In this document: positions 1-7,212 of the stretch, piece after piece
Numbering within the stretch: position 1 is the first letter of the stretch
Layout of the letters: each line of letters begins with the position of its first letter
Source of the DNA: Pseudomonadota bacterium
GTDB lineage: Bacteria > Pseudomonadota > Alphaproteobacteria > Rhizobiales > Hyphomicrobiaceae
Reading direction: 5' to 3'
NCBI GenBank assembly: GCA_023387235.1
Contig: JAEWIJ010000232.1
Coordinates: 1 to 19,879, forward strand
DNA: 19,879 nucleotides
Translations under genes and position numbers: made by a program
The notes under the pieces: model-generated
What the model was told of the DNA's origin: nothing
Seen by the model: only the letters and a program-made list of their open reading frames with translations
Database searches by the model: none

Positions 1-359
1 TGGATGACATCGCAGTCGACGGAGATCTGCTTCTCGCCGAGCTTCGGGAGATCGATCACGGCACGCAGCGAGCGTCCGATGAGCCGCTGGATCTCCTGCG
101 TGCGGCCCGACGGATGGCCGGTCGTCACCTCGCGCCGCGTGCGCTCGCGTGTAGCACGCGGGAGCATCCCGTATTCCGCCGTCACCCAGCCGCGCCCCTG
201 CCCCTTGAGCCAGGGCGGCACGCGCTCCTCGAGGCTCGCCATGCAGAGCACCTGCGTGTTGCCGAACTTGATCAGGCACGAGCCTTCCGCGTGCACCGAT
301 ACCGCGCGCTCGATCGAGACACGCCTCAATTCATCGGGCTTTCGCTTGGACGGACGCAT
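1..359 (-). CDS. rph: Ribonuclease PH (5' part, runs off the left edge)
   Basis: This is a phosphorolytic 3'-5' exoribonuclease that trims the 3' ends of tRNA precursors. About 119 N-terminal residues are visible out of roughly 240 in the family; the rest lies beyond base 1. The N-terminus begins MRPSKRKPDELR, followed by HAEGSCLIKFGNTQVLC, VPPWLKGQGRGWVTAEYGML and RTQEIQRLIGRSLRAV, which are signature stretches of bacterial RNase PH. The visible part ends near DCDVI, just before the phosphate-binding and catalytic half. The start is the ATG at 357-359, supported by an AGGAG ribosome-binding site on the minus strand (364-368, 4 bases away). The gene faces away from the methyltransferase gene. 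In many alphaproteobacteria hrcA sits divergently upstream of rph, but it does not here. Family identity is secure. Confidence 0.96.
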   Translation of the reverse strand, partial: MRPSKRKPDELRRVSIERAVSVHAEGSCLIKFGNTQVLCMASLEERVPPWLKGQGRGWVTAEYGMLPRATRERTRREVTTGHPSGRTQEIQRLIGRSLRAVIDLPKLGEKQISVDCDVI

Positions 360-656
360 GGGGCTCCTGACGGTGGCAAGACGGTGGGTGTGGAAAAGTG
401 CGCCAAGCTACGCAACAGTCCCCGGCAGATCAACCGCCGAGTTGCGATCGAAGCCTCGCGCCTGCAGCGGGGCGGTGCCGCCCCGGCAACACGATCCGAC
501 AAAATGCAGGGAAACGGCAGGATCGTGCAGTGCACACGTCGTCGAATAAGGGCCTGCACAGCCGGCGTCGCGAAGCTATGATGGGCGGCAATCCGGTTTG
601 CCCACCACATGAGACTGTGGAGGCGTGCGCCGAGGAAACCGTCACGGCGTGAGGCG
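360..656. other. Divergent intergenic region between rph and the methyltransferase gene
   Basis: This is about 300 bases with no convincing gene; small open frames on both strands lack family features and a ribosome-binding site. It should hold the promoters for rph (leftward) and the methyltransferase gene (rightward), but I could not pick convincing -35/-10 pairs. There is no CIRCE element (inverted repeat of the TTAGCACTC type), consistent with the absence of hrcA. The only clear structure is the palindrome at 468-485. Confidence 0.5.
468..485. repeat. Short perfect GC palindrome upstream of rph
   Basis: Eight bases, CGGGGCGG, are followed by TG and then the exact reverse complement, CCGCCCCG. 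The perfect symmetry suits a dimeric protein-binding site, but a two-base loop is too tight for an RNA hairpin without opening inner pairs. It lies about 110 bases upstream of the rph start and 170 upstream of the methyltransferase start. Function is unknown; GC-only palindromes also arise by chance in DNA this rich in G and C. Confidence 0.3.
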
Positions 657-1418
657 ATGCAGCCCGATATTCTCGAACTGCGCGACTTCTACGACAGCCC
701 GCTCGGCTCCCTGGTTCGCAGGGCTCTCTCGCAGCGCATTCGCTCGCGGTGGGCGCGGCTGCCCGGCGCCACGCTGATCGGCGTCGGCTATGCGGTCCCG
801 TATCTCGGCTCGTTCCGCAGCGAGGCCGGCCGCATCGGCGCGCTCATGCCCGCGACGCAAGGCGCCACCATGTGGCCGGCGAGCGGTGGCGTGTGCACGG
901 CCCTCTACGAGGAGGACATGCTGCCGCTGCCCGACGCGAGCGTCGACAATCTTCTCGTCGTGCACTGCCTCGAAGGAAGCGGCGAAGTGCGCAAGCTGCT
1001 GCGCGAGCTTTGGCGCGTGCTGAAGCCCGAAGGCCGTCTGCTCATCGTCGTGCCCAATCGGCGCGGTGTATGGGCGCGCGTCGATACCACGCCGTTCGGG
1101 CACGGCCAGCCCTACAGCCCGCGCCAGCTCGAACGTGCGCTCAAGGAAGCGCTTTTCTCGCCTGTCGACCGGAGCAGCGCGCTGTTCATGCCGCCCATCG
1201 ACCGCACGTTCGTGCGCCGCATCGGCCTCGCGATCGAGGGGATCGGCGCGCGCATCTGGCCGGTCTTTGCCGGCGTGATCATCGTCGAGGCGCGCAAGGA
1301 GATCGCCTCCACGATCGGTACGGGCGCGGTGGCGCGGCGCCTGCCACAGCTCGTGCCCCTGCGCGGGACAACGCGCGCCGGCACCGAGGTTCTCGGCCAC
1401 AAGCGCGAGACGCGCTGA
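657..1418 (+). CDS. Class I SAM-dependent methyltransferase (Methyltransf_11-like)
   Basis: The predicted protein is 253 residues long and cytoplasmic, and would transfer a methyl group from S-adenosylmethionine to an unknown substrate. Residues 40-46 (LIGVGYA) are in the place of the glycine-rich SAM-binding motif I. EEDMLPLPDASVDNLLVVHCLE (about 85-106) matches the acidic motif II/III region, and LRELWRVLKPEGRLLIVVPN (about 115-134) is the classical motif preceding strand 5. The C-terminal 100 residues are variable. The start at 657 was chosen because the conserved-looking sequence begins at MQPDILELRDFY; a GAGG at 651-654 is very close, and an upstream ATG at 609 in the same frame would add 16 basic residues with no good ribosome-binding site. 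Relatives are often next to gloB (glyoxalase II) in alphaproteobacteria, but not here. The gene converges on the amidase gene with a 6-base gap. The fold is confident, the substrate unknown. Confidence 0.8.
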   Translation: MQPDILELRDFYDSPLGSLVRRALSQRIRSRWARLPGATLIGVGYAVPYLGSFRSEAGRIGALMPATQGATMWPASGGVCTALYEEDMLPLPDASVDNLLVVHCLEGSGEVRKLLRELWRVLKPEGRLLIVVPNRRGVWARVDTTPFGHGQPYSPRQLERALKEALFSPVDRSSALFMPPIDRTFVRRIGLAIEGIGARIWPVFAGVIIVEARKEIASTIGTGAVARRLPQLVPLRGTTRAGTEVLGHKRETR

Positions 1419-1424
1419 GGGCGC

Positions 1425-2756
1425 TCACACCGTAATGTGCTTGGCGTTCTGCTCGACCCAGCGTGCGATGCGCAGGAGCCGCGCCTCGTCGCGGCGCAGG
1501 CCAATGAGCTGCACGCCGCACGGGAGGCCATTGATCGTCATCAGCGGCAGTGAAGTGCACGGCACGCCGAGCAGCGTCCACATGCCATTGAAGATCGCAT
1601 TGCCCGTCGAGCCGAGACCCTTGGGCGCCGGCCCCGGCGACGAGAGCGTAAGGATGGCGGAGTGCCGCGAGAGCATGTCCTCCAGCGCGGCATACGCGCG
1701 ATCACGCGCGCGCAAGCCATCGATGTAGGCGCGCGCGAGCACCGTCTCGCCATAGCGGATACGATCGGCGAGGCTCGCCGTAATGCCGTCCGGCGACGCC
1801 GCGAGCAGCGGGCCGTAGTGCGAAGCCTTCTCGGCTTCCATGATGTTGCTGTGATGCTGCACGATACCATCGAACGCGGGCATCTCGACGTCCACCACGC
1901 GATCGCCGAGCGCCTTGGCGAAACGCTCCAGTCCCTCTTTGGCGGCCGGTTCCGCAACCTCCCAGGCCGGCGAGCGGAAGAAGGCGAGGCTCGGCGTGGC
2001 GGACGCCCCCTGCGCGAGCGCCTCCGAAAGATTGGGCCGCGAGCGGGCATAGCTCACGTCATCCGCCGGATCGTAGGCGCCCATGGCATCGACGCCGAGC
2101 GCCAAATCCTCGAGGCAACGGCCGTACACGCCGACCGTGTCCAGCGTGTGCGACTGCATGGTAACGCCGGTCCGCGAGATGAGACCGAGCGTCGGCTTGA
2201 TGCCGTAGATGCCGTTGTACGAAGCCGGCCGGATCACCGAGCCGCCCGTCTGCGTGCCGAGCGCGAGCGGCACCATTCCGCAGGCGACGGCCGCCGCCGA
2301 GCCCGACGACGAGCCACCCGGCGTATGCTCCAGATTATGCGGATTGCGCGTCTTGTTCGGAACGTGCGTCGCAAGCTCCGTCGTCACGGTCTTGCCCATG
2401 ATGATGGCGCCCGCGCCGCGAAGCTGCGCGATGCAGCCGGCGTCCTGCTCGGGCTGGTGATCCTTGTAATACGCGCAGCCGTTCTGCGTCGGCATGTCGG
2501 CCGTATTGATCACATCCTTGATGCCGACGGGAATGCCATTGAGCGGGCCACCCGCGCGACCTTCGCGGCGACGCTCGTCGGCCGCACGCGCCGCGGCACG
2601 GACATGCTCGGGATCGAGGTGGACCCAGGCCTGCACATCCGCCTCGCGCTCGGCGACGCGCTCGATGAAGGCATCGGCATAGGCGAGCGCGGTAAGCTCG
2701 CCGGCTTTCATGCGACGCGAGGCTTCAGTGGCGGTGAGATCGGCGAGCTTCGTCAT
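1425..2756 (-). CDS. Amidase signature (AS) family amidohydrolase
   Basis: This 443-residue protein is the usual length for AS-family amidases, which hydrolyse carboxylic amides to the acid and ammonia; GatA is a distant relative. The complete Ser-cisSer-Lys triad is visible: Lys80 in PLNGIPVGIKD, the cis-Ser at Ser149 in TPGGSSSGSAAAVA, and the nucleophile Ser173 in LGTQTGGSVIRPAS. The 24-residue spacing between the two serines fits the family. The substrate cannot be told from sequence. It is unlikely to be GatA itself, because no gatB or gatC is adjacent and the C-terminal half is unlike GatA. Its ATG overlaps the stop of the upstream flavoprotein gene by 4 bases (ATGA, 2753-2756), so the two are almost certainly co-transcribed and translationally coupled. 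A role linked to hydroxyacid oxidation is inferred only from that coupling. Confidence 0.9.
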   Translation of the reverse strand: MTKLADLTATEASRRMKAGELTALAYADAFIERVAEREADVQAWVHLDPEHVRAAARAADERRREGRAGGPLNGIPVGIKDVINTADMPTQNGCAYYKDHQPEQDAGCIAQLRGAGAIIMGKTVTTELATHVPNKTRNPHNLEHTPGGSSSGSAAAVACGMVPLALGTQTGGSVIRPASYNGIYGIKPTLGLISRTGVTMQSHTLDTVGVYGRCLEDLALGVDAMGAYDPADDVSYARSRPNLSEALAQGASATPSLAFFRSPAWEVAEPAAKEGLERFAKALGDRVVDVEMPAFDGIVQHHSNIMEAEKASHYGPLLAASPDGITASLADRIRYGETVLARAYIDGLRARDRAYAALEDMLSRHSAILTLSSPGPAPKGLGSTGNAIFNGMWTLLGVPCTSLPLMTINGLPCGVQLIGLRRDEARLLRIARWVEQNAKHITV

Positions 2757-5734
2757 GGGCGGGTCTCCATTCGTGCGCCCGAGGCGCGCATGGCATCGGC
2801 AAGAATGCGGGCGACGTGGCGCGCCGAGCGGCCCGTGCCGTCGTGGATCTGATGGCGGCAGGAGAAGCCGTCGGCCGCAATGACCGTCGCAGGCGCTGCT
2901 TTACGCACGGCCGGCAGCAGGGACAGCTCGCCCATGGCGATGGATGTCTCGTAGGTATCGGCGCGATAGCCGAAGGCCCCGGCCATGCCGCAACAGCTCG
3001 ACTCGACGGTTTCGACCTTTAAGCCATCGACAAGCTTGAGCGCCTTGCCAACCGCATCGAACACACCGAACGACTTTTGATGACAGTGGCCGTGCAGGAG
3101 AACCGTACCGTCGCTCTTGGCGATCGATCCATTGATGCGGCCTGCCGCGGATTCCTCCGCGAGGAATGTCTCGAACAGCCGCGCCTGCTCGCCGATGAGC
3201 GCAGCCTCGGCGCCGAGACCCATGCCCTGCATTTCATCCTTCAGCGTGAGAAGGCACGAGGGTTCCAGCCCCACGATCGGCACACCGCGCTGCGCCAATG
3301 GCAGCAACGCCGTGATCAGGCGGCGTGCCTCGGCTTTGGCTTCATCCACCAGCCCGGCAGCAAGGAACGTACGGCCGCAACAGAGCGGGCGCTGCCTCGC
3401 GCTGCCCATCATGAGTACGGAAGCGTAATGCCGCTTCGGGCCATCATCGGCGCGCGGCACGCTCACGCGATAGCCGAGCAGCGACAGCACTTCCGCTGCA
3501 TCGCGCAGGTTGTCCGGCTCGAAATGCGTGTTGAACGTATCCGCAAAAAGCGCAACCTCGCGGCCATCGGCCGGCCCCACGGCCGTCTCCTGCCGAAAGA
3601 TATCGCGCCGCCAGCGCGGCAGCGGGCGCTTCGCGGAGAACCCCGCCATCCACTCACCGAGGCGCGCCGCGCCCGGGATGGCCTCGCGCAGATTGAGCAG
3701 GCCCGCGATCTTGGACGCCGCACCTGCATAACGCGGCAGATACGCGACGAGGCGGTCATGCAGCGAAAGCCCGCGCGTCCTGTTGCGCGCCGCCAGCACC
3801 TCGATCTTCATGCGCGCCATGTCGACGCCGGTCGGACACTCGCGACGACAGCCCTTGCAGGAAACGCAGAGTTTCAGCGTCTCCATCATCTCGTCGCTGG
3901 TGAACGCATCCGGTCCGAGCTGACCGGAGATCGCGAGGCGCAGGGTGTTGGCGCGCCCGCGCGTGACGTGCTGCTCCTCCATGGTCACGCGATAGCTCGG
4001 GCACATGACTGCGCCGGCGAGCTTGCGGCACTCGCCGTTGTTGTTGCACATCTCGACGGCGCCCTGGAATCCGCCGCCGGCGCCGGGCCATGCGGACCAG
4101 TCGAGCGCCGGCTTGAAATCCGCGACTGCATAATCCGGCTTGTAGCGGAACAGCGTGCGATCGTTCATGCGCGGCGGGCGCACGATCTTGCCGGGGTTCA
4201 TGAGGCCCGCCGGATCGAAGCGATCCTTGACCTCCTCGAAGATCTCGACGGTCTTGCGGCCGTACATCATCTCGTGGAACTCGGAGCGCACGAGACCATC
4301 GCCGTGCTCGCCCGAGTGCGCGCCCTTGTATTCCTTCACCATCGCGAACGCCTCTTCGGCGATCGCGCGCATGGTGGCCGCGTCTTTCTCCAATTTCAGG
4401 TTGAGGACGGGCCGCACGTGCAGGCAGCCGACCGAGGCGTGCGCGTACCATGTGCCTTTCGTGCCGTGCTTCTCGAAGACGGCCGTCAGGCGCTCCGTAT
4501 AATCCGCGAGATGCTCCAGCGGGACGGCGCAATCCTCGATGAACGAGACGGGTTTGCCCTCCGTCTTCATGCTCATCATGATATTGAGGCCGGCCGCGCG
4601 CACACTCCACACCGCCGCCTGCTCGGTCGCGTTCGTGATCTTCACCACGGCGCCCGGAAAGCCGAGATCGCCCATGAGCTCGTCGAGCCGATCGAGCCGG
4701 CGCAGATTCTCCGCCTGATCGTCCTCCGCGAATTCCACGAGCAGCAGCGCATCCGGCTTGCCGCGCACATGCGCTTCCATGACGGGGCGGAACATGGCGA
4801 TGTCGCGCGCAAGCTCTATCAGCGTGCGATCGACGACCTCGACCGCCACCGGCCCGAGCTTCACGATGTGCTGCGGCGCCTCCATGGCGGCGCGGAAGGT
4901 CGGGAAATGGCAGATGCCGAGCGCCTTGTTCTTCGGCTGAGGCCAGAGCTTGAGTTTTACGCGCTCGGTCATCGCGAGCGTGCCTTCGGAGCCGCAAAGC
5001 AGCGTCGCGAGATTGATCGGCGCATTGCGCGGCAGCAGCGCATCGATGAGATAGCCGCCGACGCGGCGCGAGACACTGGGAAAGGCGCCGCGAATATGAT
5101 CCTGCTCGCGCGCACCGAGCGCGACGAGATCGCGGGCGAGAGCGCCGAAGCTGCCGCTCGCCTTGTCGAAGGTCACCGCATCGATCTCGCCGAAGTGAGC
5201 GGGCGTGCCATCGGGCAGCAGCGCATCGATCTCCAGCACATTGTCCCGCATGATGCCGTAGCGGATCGAGCGCGTGCCGCAGGAGTTGTTGCCCGTCATG
5301 CCGCCGATCGTGGCGCGGGCCGAGGTCGATACATCGACCGGGAAGAACAGCCCCGTCGCCTTGAGCTGGCGGTTCAGCTCGTCGAGCGCGATGCCGGGCT
5401 CGACGACACAGGTCGCCGCCTCGCGATCCACCTCCAGCACGCGCGTCAGATTCTTGGCGAAATCCACGACAAGCGACCGGCCGACCGTCTGGCCCGACTG
5501 TGACGTCGCCCCGCCGCGGGGGAGCAGCGATACGCCCGCTTCGCGTGCGATTTCGGCCGCGATCCGCACATCCTGGATCGACTTCGGGACCACGACGCCC
5601 ACCGGCTCGATCTGATAGATCGAGGCGTCGGTTGCATAGCGGCCGCGAGAGAACCGATCGAACAGCACCTCACCCTCGATCTCGCGCGAAAGATGGTCCG
5701 CGAGGGCGTGATTGGCGGGAACGTGCTGGTTCAT
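2753..5734 (-). CDS. FAD-binding and (Fe-S)-binding 2-hydroxyacid dehydrogenase (YdiJ-like fusion)
   Basis: This 993-residue fusion has the architecture of E. coli YdiJ (about 1018 aa, a D-2-hydroxyglutarate dehydrogenase) and resembles a single-chain GlcD+GlcF. The FAD_binding_4 domain spans about 40-260, with LPRGGATSQSGQ (71-82) and NNSCGTRSIRYG (149-160). The FAD-oxidase C domain spans about 270-520 and carries HSGEHGDG (473-480), the active-site histidine segment of this flavoprotein group. A ferredoxin-like region follows: C563, C569 and C578, then a classical 4Fe-4S motif C623-x2-C626-x2-C629-x3-C633P. Two CCG heterodisulfide-reductase-like motifs close the protein (C785-C786-G and C914-C915-G). 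Expected chemistry is oxidation of a D-2-hydroxyacid to the 2-oxoacid, with electrons passed through the Fe-S clusters, probably to the quinone pool. No signal peptide or membrane helix is seen, so it is cytoplasmic or peripheral. It is first in an operon with the amidase gene. Substrate is unresolved: D-2-hydroxyglutarate, D-lactate or glycolate. Confidence 0.92.
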   Translation of the reverse strand: MNQHVPANHALADHLSREIEGEVLFDRFSRGRYATDASIYQIEPVGVVVPKSIQDVRIAAEIAREAGVSLLPRGGATSQSGQTVGRSLVVDFAKNLTRVLEVDREAATCVVEPGIALDELNRQLKATGLFFPVDVSTSARATIGGMTGNNSCGTRSIRYGIMRDNVLEIDALLPDGTPAHFGEIDAVTFDKASGSFGALARDLVALGAREQDHIRGAFPSVSRRVGGYLIDALLPRNAPINLATLLCGSEGTLAMTERVKLKLWPQPKNKALGICHFPTFRAAMEAPQHIVKLGPVAVEVVDRTLIELARDIAMFRPVMEAHVRGKPDALLLVEFAEDDQAENLRRLDRLDELMGDLGFPGAVVKITNATEQAAVWSVRAAGLNIMMSMKTEGKPVSFIEDCAVPLEHLADYTERLTAVFEKHGTKGTWYAHASVGCLHVRPVLNLKLEKDAATMRAIAEEAFAMVKEYKGAHSGEHGDGLVRSEFHEMMYGRKTVEIFEEVKDRFDPAGLMNPGKIVRPPRMNDRTLFRYKPDYAVADFKPALDWSAWPGAGGGFQGAVEMCNNNGECRKLAGAVMCPSYRVTMEEQHVTRGRANTLRLAISGQLGPDAFTSDEMMETLKLCVSCKGCRRECPTGVDMARMKIEVLAARNRTRGLSLHDRLVAYLPRYAGAASKIAGLLNLREAIPGAARLGEWMAGFSAKRPLPRWRRDIFRQETAVGPADGREVALFADTFNTHFEPDNLRDAAEVLSLLGYRVSVPRADDGPKRHYASVLMMGSARQRPLCCGRTFLAAGLVDEAKAEARRLITALLPLAQRGVPIVGLEPSCLLTLKDEMQGMGLGAEAALIGEQARLFETFLAEESAAGRINGSIAKSDGTVLLHGHCHQKSFGVFDAVGKALKLVDGLKVETVESSCCGMAGAFGYRADTYETSIAMGELSLLPAVRKAAPATVIAADGFSCRHQIHDGTGRSARHVARILADAMRASGARMETRP

Positions 5735-5904
5735 GGTGGCTCGGAGCGCTTCCGGACGGAATTCGGGCCGTGGAGACGGGCGGCGAAGCCGCTTTCGCTT
5801 GACGCCCCTTCTGTGATGCCTCTATCGCGTGGCATACTGTGGACAAGGCCGCAAGTGCCGCCGTGCCGTCGCCCATCGGCCAACCAACAGGGAGAACCCG
5901 TCCG
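5735..5904. promoter_or_regulatory. Shared divergent promoter region (dehydrogenase operon / sgaA)
   Basis: This 170-base region separates two genes transcribed in opposite directions, so it must hold both promoters and is a natural site for co-regulation. Rightward, TTGACG at 5799-5804 followed 16 bases later by TCTATC (5821-5826) is a plausible sigma-70-type promoter for sgaA. CATACT at 5833-5838 is an alternative -10. A GGAGA at 5891-5895 is the sgaA ribosome-binding site, 9 bases before its ATG. No good ribosome-binding site is seen before the leftward gene, and I recognised no operator with clear dyad symmetry. Confidence 0.35.
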
Positions 5905-7101
5905 ATGTCCAATGAGCCGCGCCGCGCCGGCCGTCATTTCCTGCAGATTCCCGGTCCCTCGCCCGTGCCCGATCGCATCCTGCGGGCCATGGACATGCCC
6001 GTCATCGATCACCGCGGGCCGGAGTTCCAGAAGCTCGGCCGCCGCGTGCTCGACGGCATCAAGGGCATCTTCAAGACCAAGGGCCCGGTCGTCATCTTCC
6101 CGGCCTCCGGCACCGGCGCCTGGGAAGCCGCGCTCGTCAATGCGCTTTCGCCCGGCGACAAGGTGCTGATGTACGAGACCGGCCACTTCGCGACGCTGTG
6201 GAACAACATGGCGCTGAAACTCGACCTCGTTCCCGAGTTCATCGGAACGGACTGGCGCGCGGGCGTCGATCCCAACAAGATCGAGCAGCGGCTGAAGGAG
6301 GACAAGGCGCACGAGATCAAGGCCGTCTGCGTCGTCCACAACGAGACCTCGACAGGCGCCACGTCGCTGATCGGCGAGGTGCGCAAGGCCATCGATGCCG
6401 CCGGTCATCCGGCGCTGCTGATGGTCGACACGATCTCGGGCCTCGCCTCAGCCGACTACCGCCATGACGAATGGGGCGTCGATATTACCGTCTCCGGCTC
6501 GCAGAAGGGCCTCATGCTGCCGCCCGGCATCTCCTTCAACGCCATTTCCGACAAGGCGATCGCCGCCGCCAAGGCCTCGAAGACGCCGAAGCTTTTCTGG
6601 TCCTGGGAGGAAATGCTCCCGCACAACAAGAACGGCTATTTCCCCTATACGCCCGCGACCAACCTCCTCTACGGCCTCGCCGAAGCCATCGACATGCTCA
6701 ACGAGGAAGGGCTCGACAACGTCTTCGCGCGTCACAAGCGCCACGGCGAGGCGACGCGGCGCGCGGTTGCCGCCTGGGGCATGGAAAACCTCATTCTGGA
6801 TGAGCGCCACTTCTCGCCGGTCCTGACGGCCGTTGTCATGCCGGAGGGACACAACGCCGATACGTTCCGCAAGGTCGCGCTCGACCACTTCGACATCTCG
6901 CTCGGCACTGGCCTTTCGAAGGTCGCAGGAAAGGTCTTCCGCATCGGCCATCTCGGCGACATCAACGACTTGACGCTCGTCGGCACGCTCGCCGGCATCG
7001 AGATGGCGTTCGGCATCGCCAAGGTGCCGCACAAGGCCGGCGGCGTCGCGGCCGCCATGCAGTACCTCGCCGAGACCGCGAAGCCATTTCCTTCATCCTG
7101 A
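5905..7101 (+). CDS. sgaA: Serine--glyoxylate aminotransferase
   Basis: This 398-residue class V PLP-dependent aminotransferase matches the length of the Hyphomicrobium/Methylobacterium enzymes. It transfers the amino group of serine to glyoxylate, giving hydroxypyruvate and glycine. That reaction is central to the serine cycle and to photorespiration-like glyoxylate recycling. Visible features are the N-terminal HFLQIPGPSPVPDRIL, VIDHRGPEF (33-41), PASGTGAWEAAL (66-77), the cofactor-contacting Asp175 in MVDTISGL, and the PLP lysine Lys201 in VSGSQKGLMLPPG. The start at 5905 was preferred over an in-frame ATG at 5839 because GGAGA lies 9 bases upstream and the conserved sequence starts just after it. 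No other serine-cycle genes are nearby, so methylotrophy should not be assumed. Alanine-glyoxylate transaminase activity is the main alternative. It is divergent from the hydroxyacid dehydrogenase gene. Confidence 0.9.
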   Translation: MSNEPRRAGRHFLQIPGPSPVPDRILRAMDMPVIDHRGPEFQKLGRRVLDGIKGIFKTKGPVVIFPASGTGAWEAALVNALSPGDKVLMYETGHFATLWNNMALKLDLVPEFIGTDWRAGVDPNKIEQRLKEDKAHEIKAVCVVHNETSTGATSLIGEVRKAIDAAGHPALLMVDTISGLASADYRHDEWGVDITVSGSQKGLMLPPGISFNAISDKAIAAAKASKTPKLFWSWEEMLPHNKNGYFPYTPATNLLYGLAEAIDMLNEEGLDNVFARHKRHGEATRRAVAAWGMENLILDERHFSPVLTAVVMPEGHNADTFRKVALDHFDISLGTGLSKVAGKVFRIGHLGDINDLTLVGTLAGIEMAFGIAKVPHKAGGVAAAMQYLAETAKPFPSS

Positions 7102-7212
7102 GCGTGAAGTTGCTACATTCGGCGGCGACAGTTCGCCCGCGCGGCGATGACGCGAAACGAGGGGAATCACATTAAGATCAACAAGAGCACAAAGGAGAGT
7201 GGGGAGCGCAGC
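7102..7212 (+). other. Gap between sgaA and the D,D-carboxypeptidase gene
   Basis: This 111-base gap ends in a purine-rich stretch: an AAGGAG (7192-7197) and a better-placed GGGGAG (7201-7206), six bases before the ATG at 7213. An in-frame ATG at 7147 would make the carboxypeptidase 22 residues longer, but that would put charged, non-signal sequence before the signal peptide. I saw no terminator hairpin after sgaA and no certain promoter. Confidence 0.4.

Noticed and set aside
4..581. Overlapping plus-strand frames at the left edge
   Set aside because: They run antisense to the well-conserved rph reading frame and then into non-coding sequence; no domain or ribosome-binding site supports them.
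3077..5503. An 808-codon open frame on the plus strand opposite the FAD/Fe-S dehydrogenase gene
   Set aside because: It is antisense to a gene with clear FAD, Fe-S and CCG motifs. The translation is rich in Arg, Ala, His and Asp with no recognisable domain, as expected for a mirror frame in high-GC DNA.
5905..7101. Taking the aminotransferase as proof of serine-cycle methylotrophy
   Set aside because: No hprA, glyA, mtkAB, mcl or methanol dehydrogenase gene is in the window, and the same aminotransferase occurs in non-methylotrophs.
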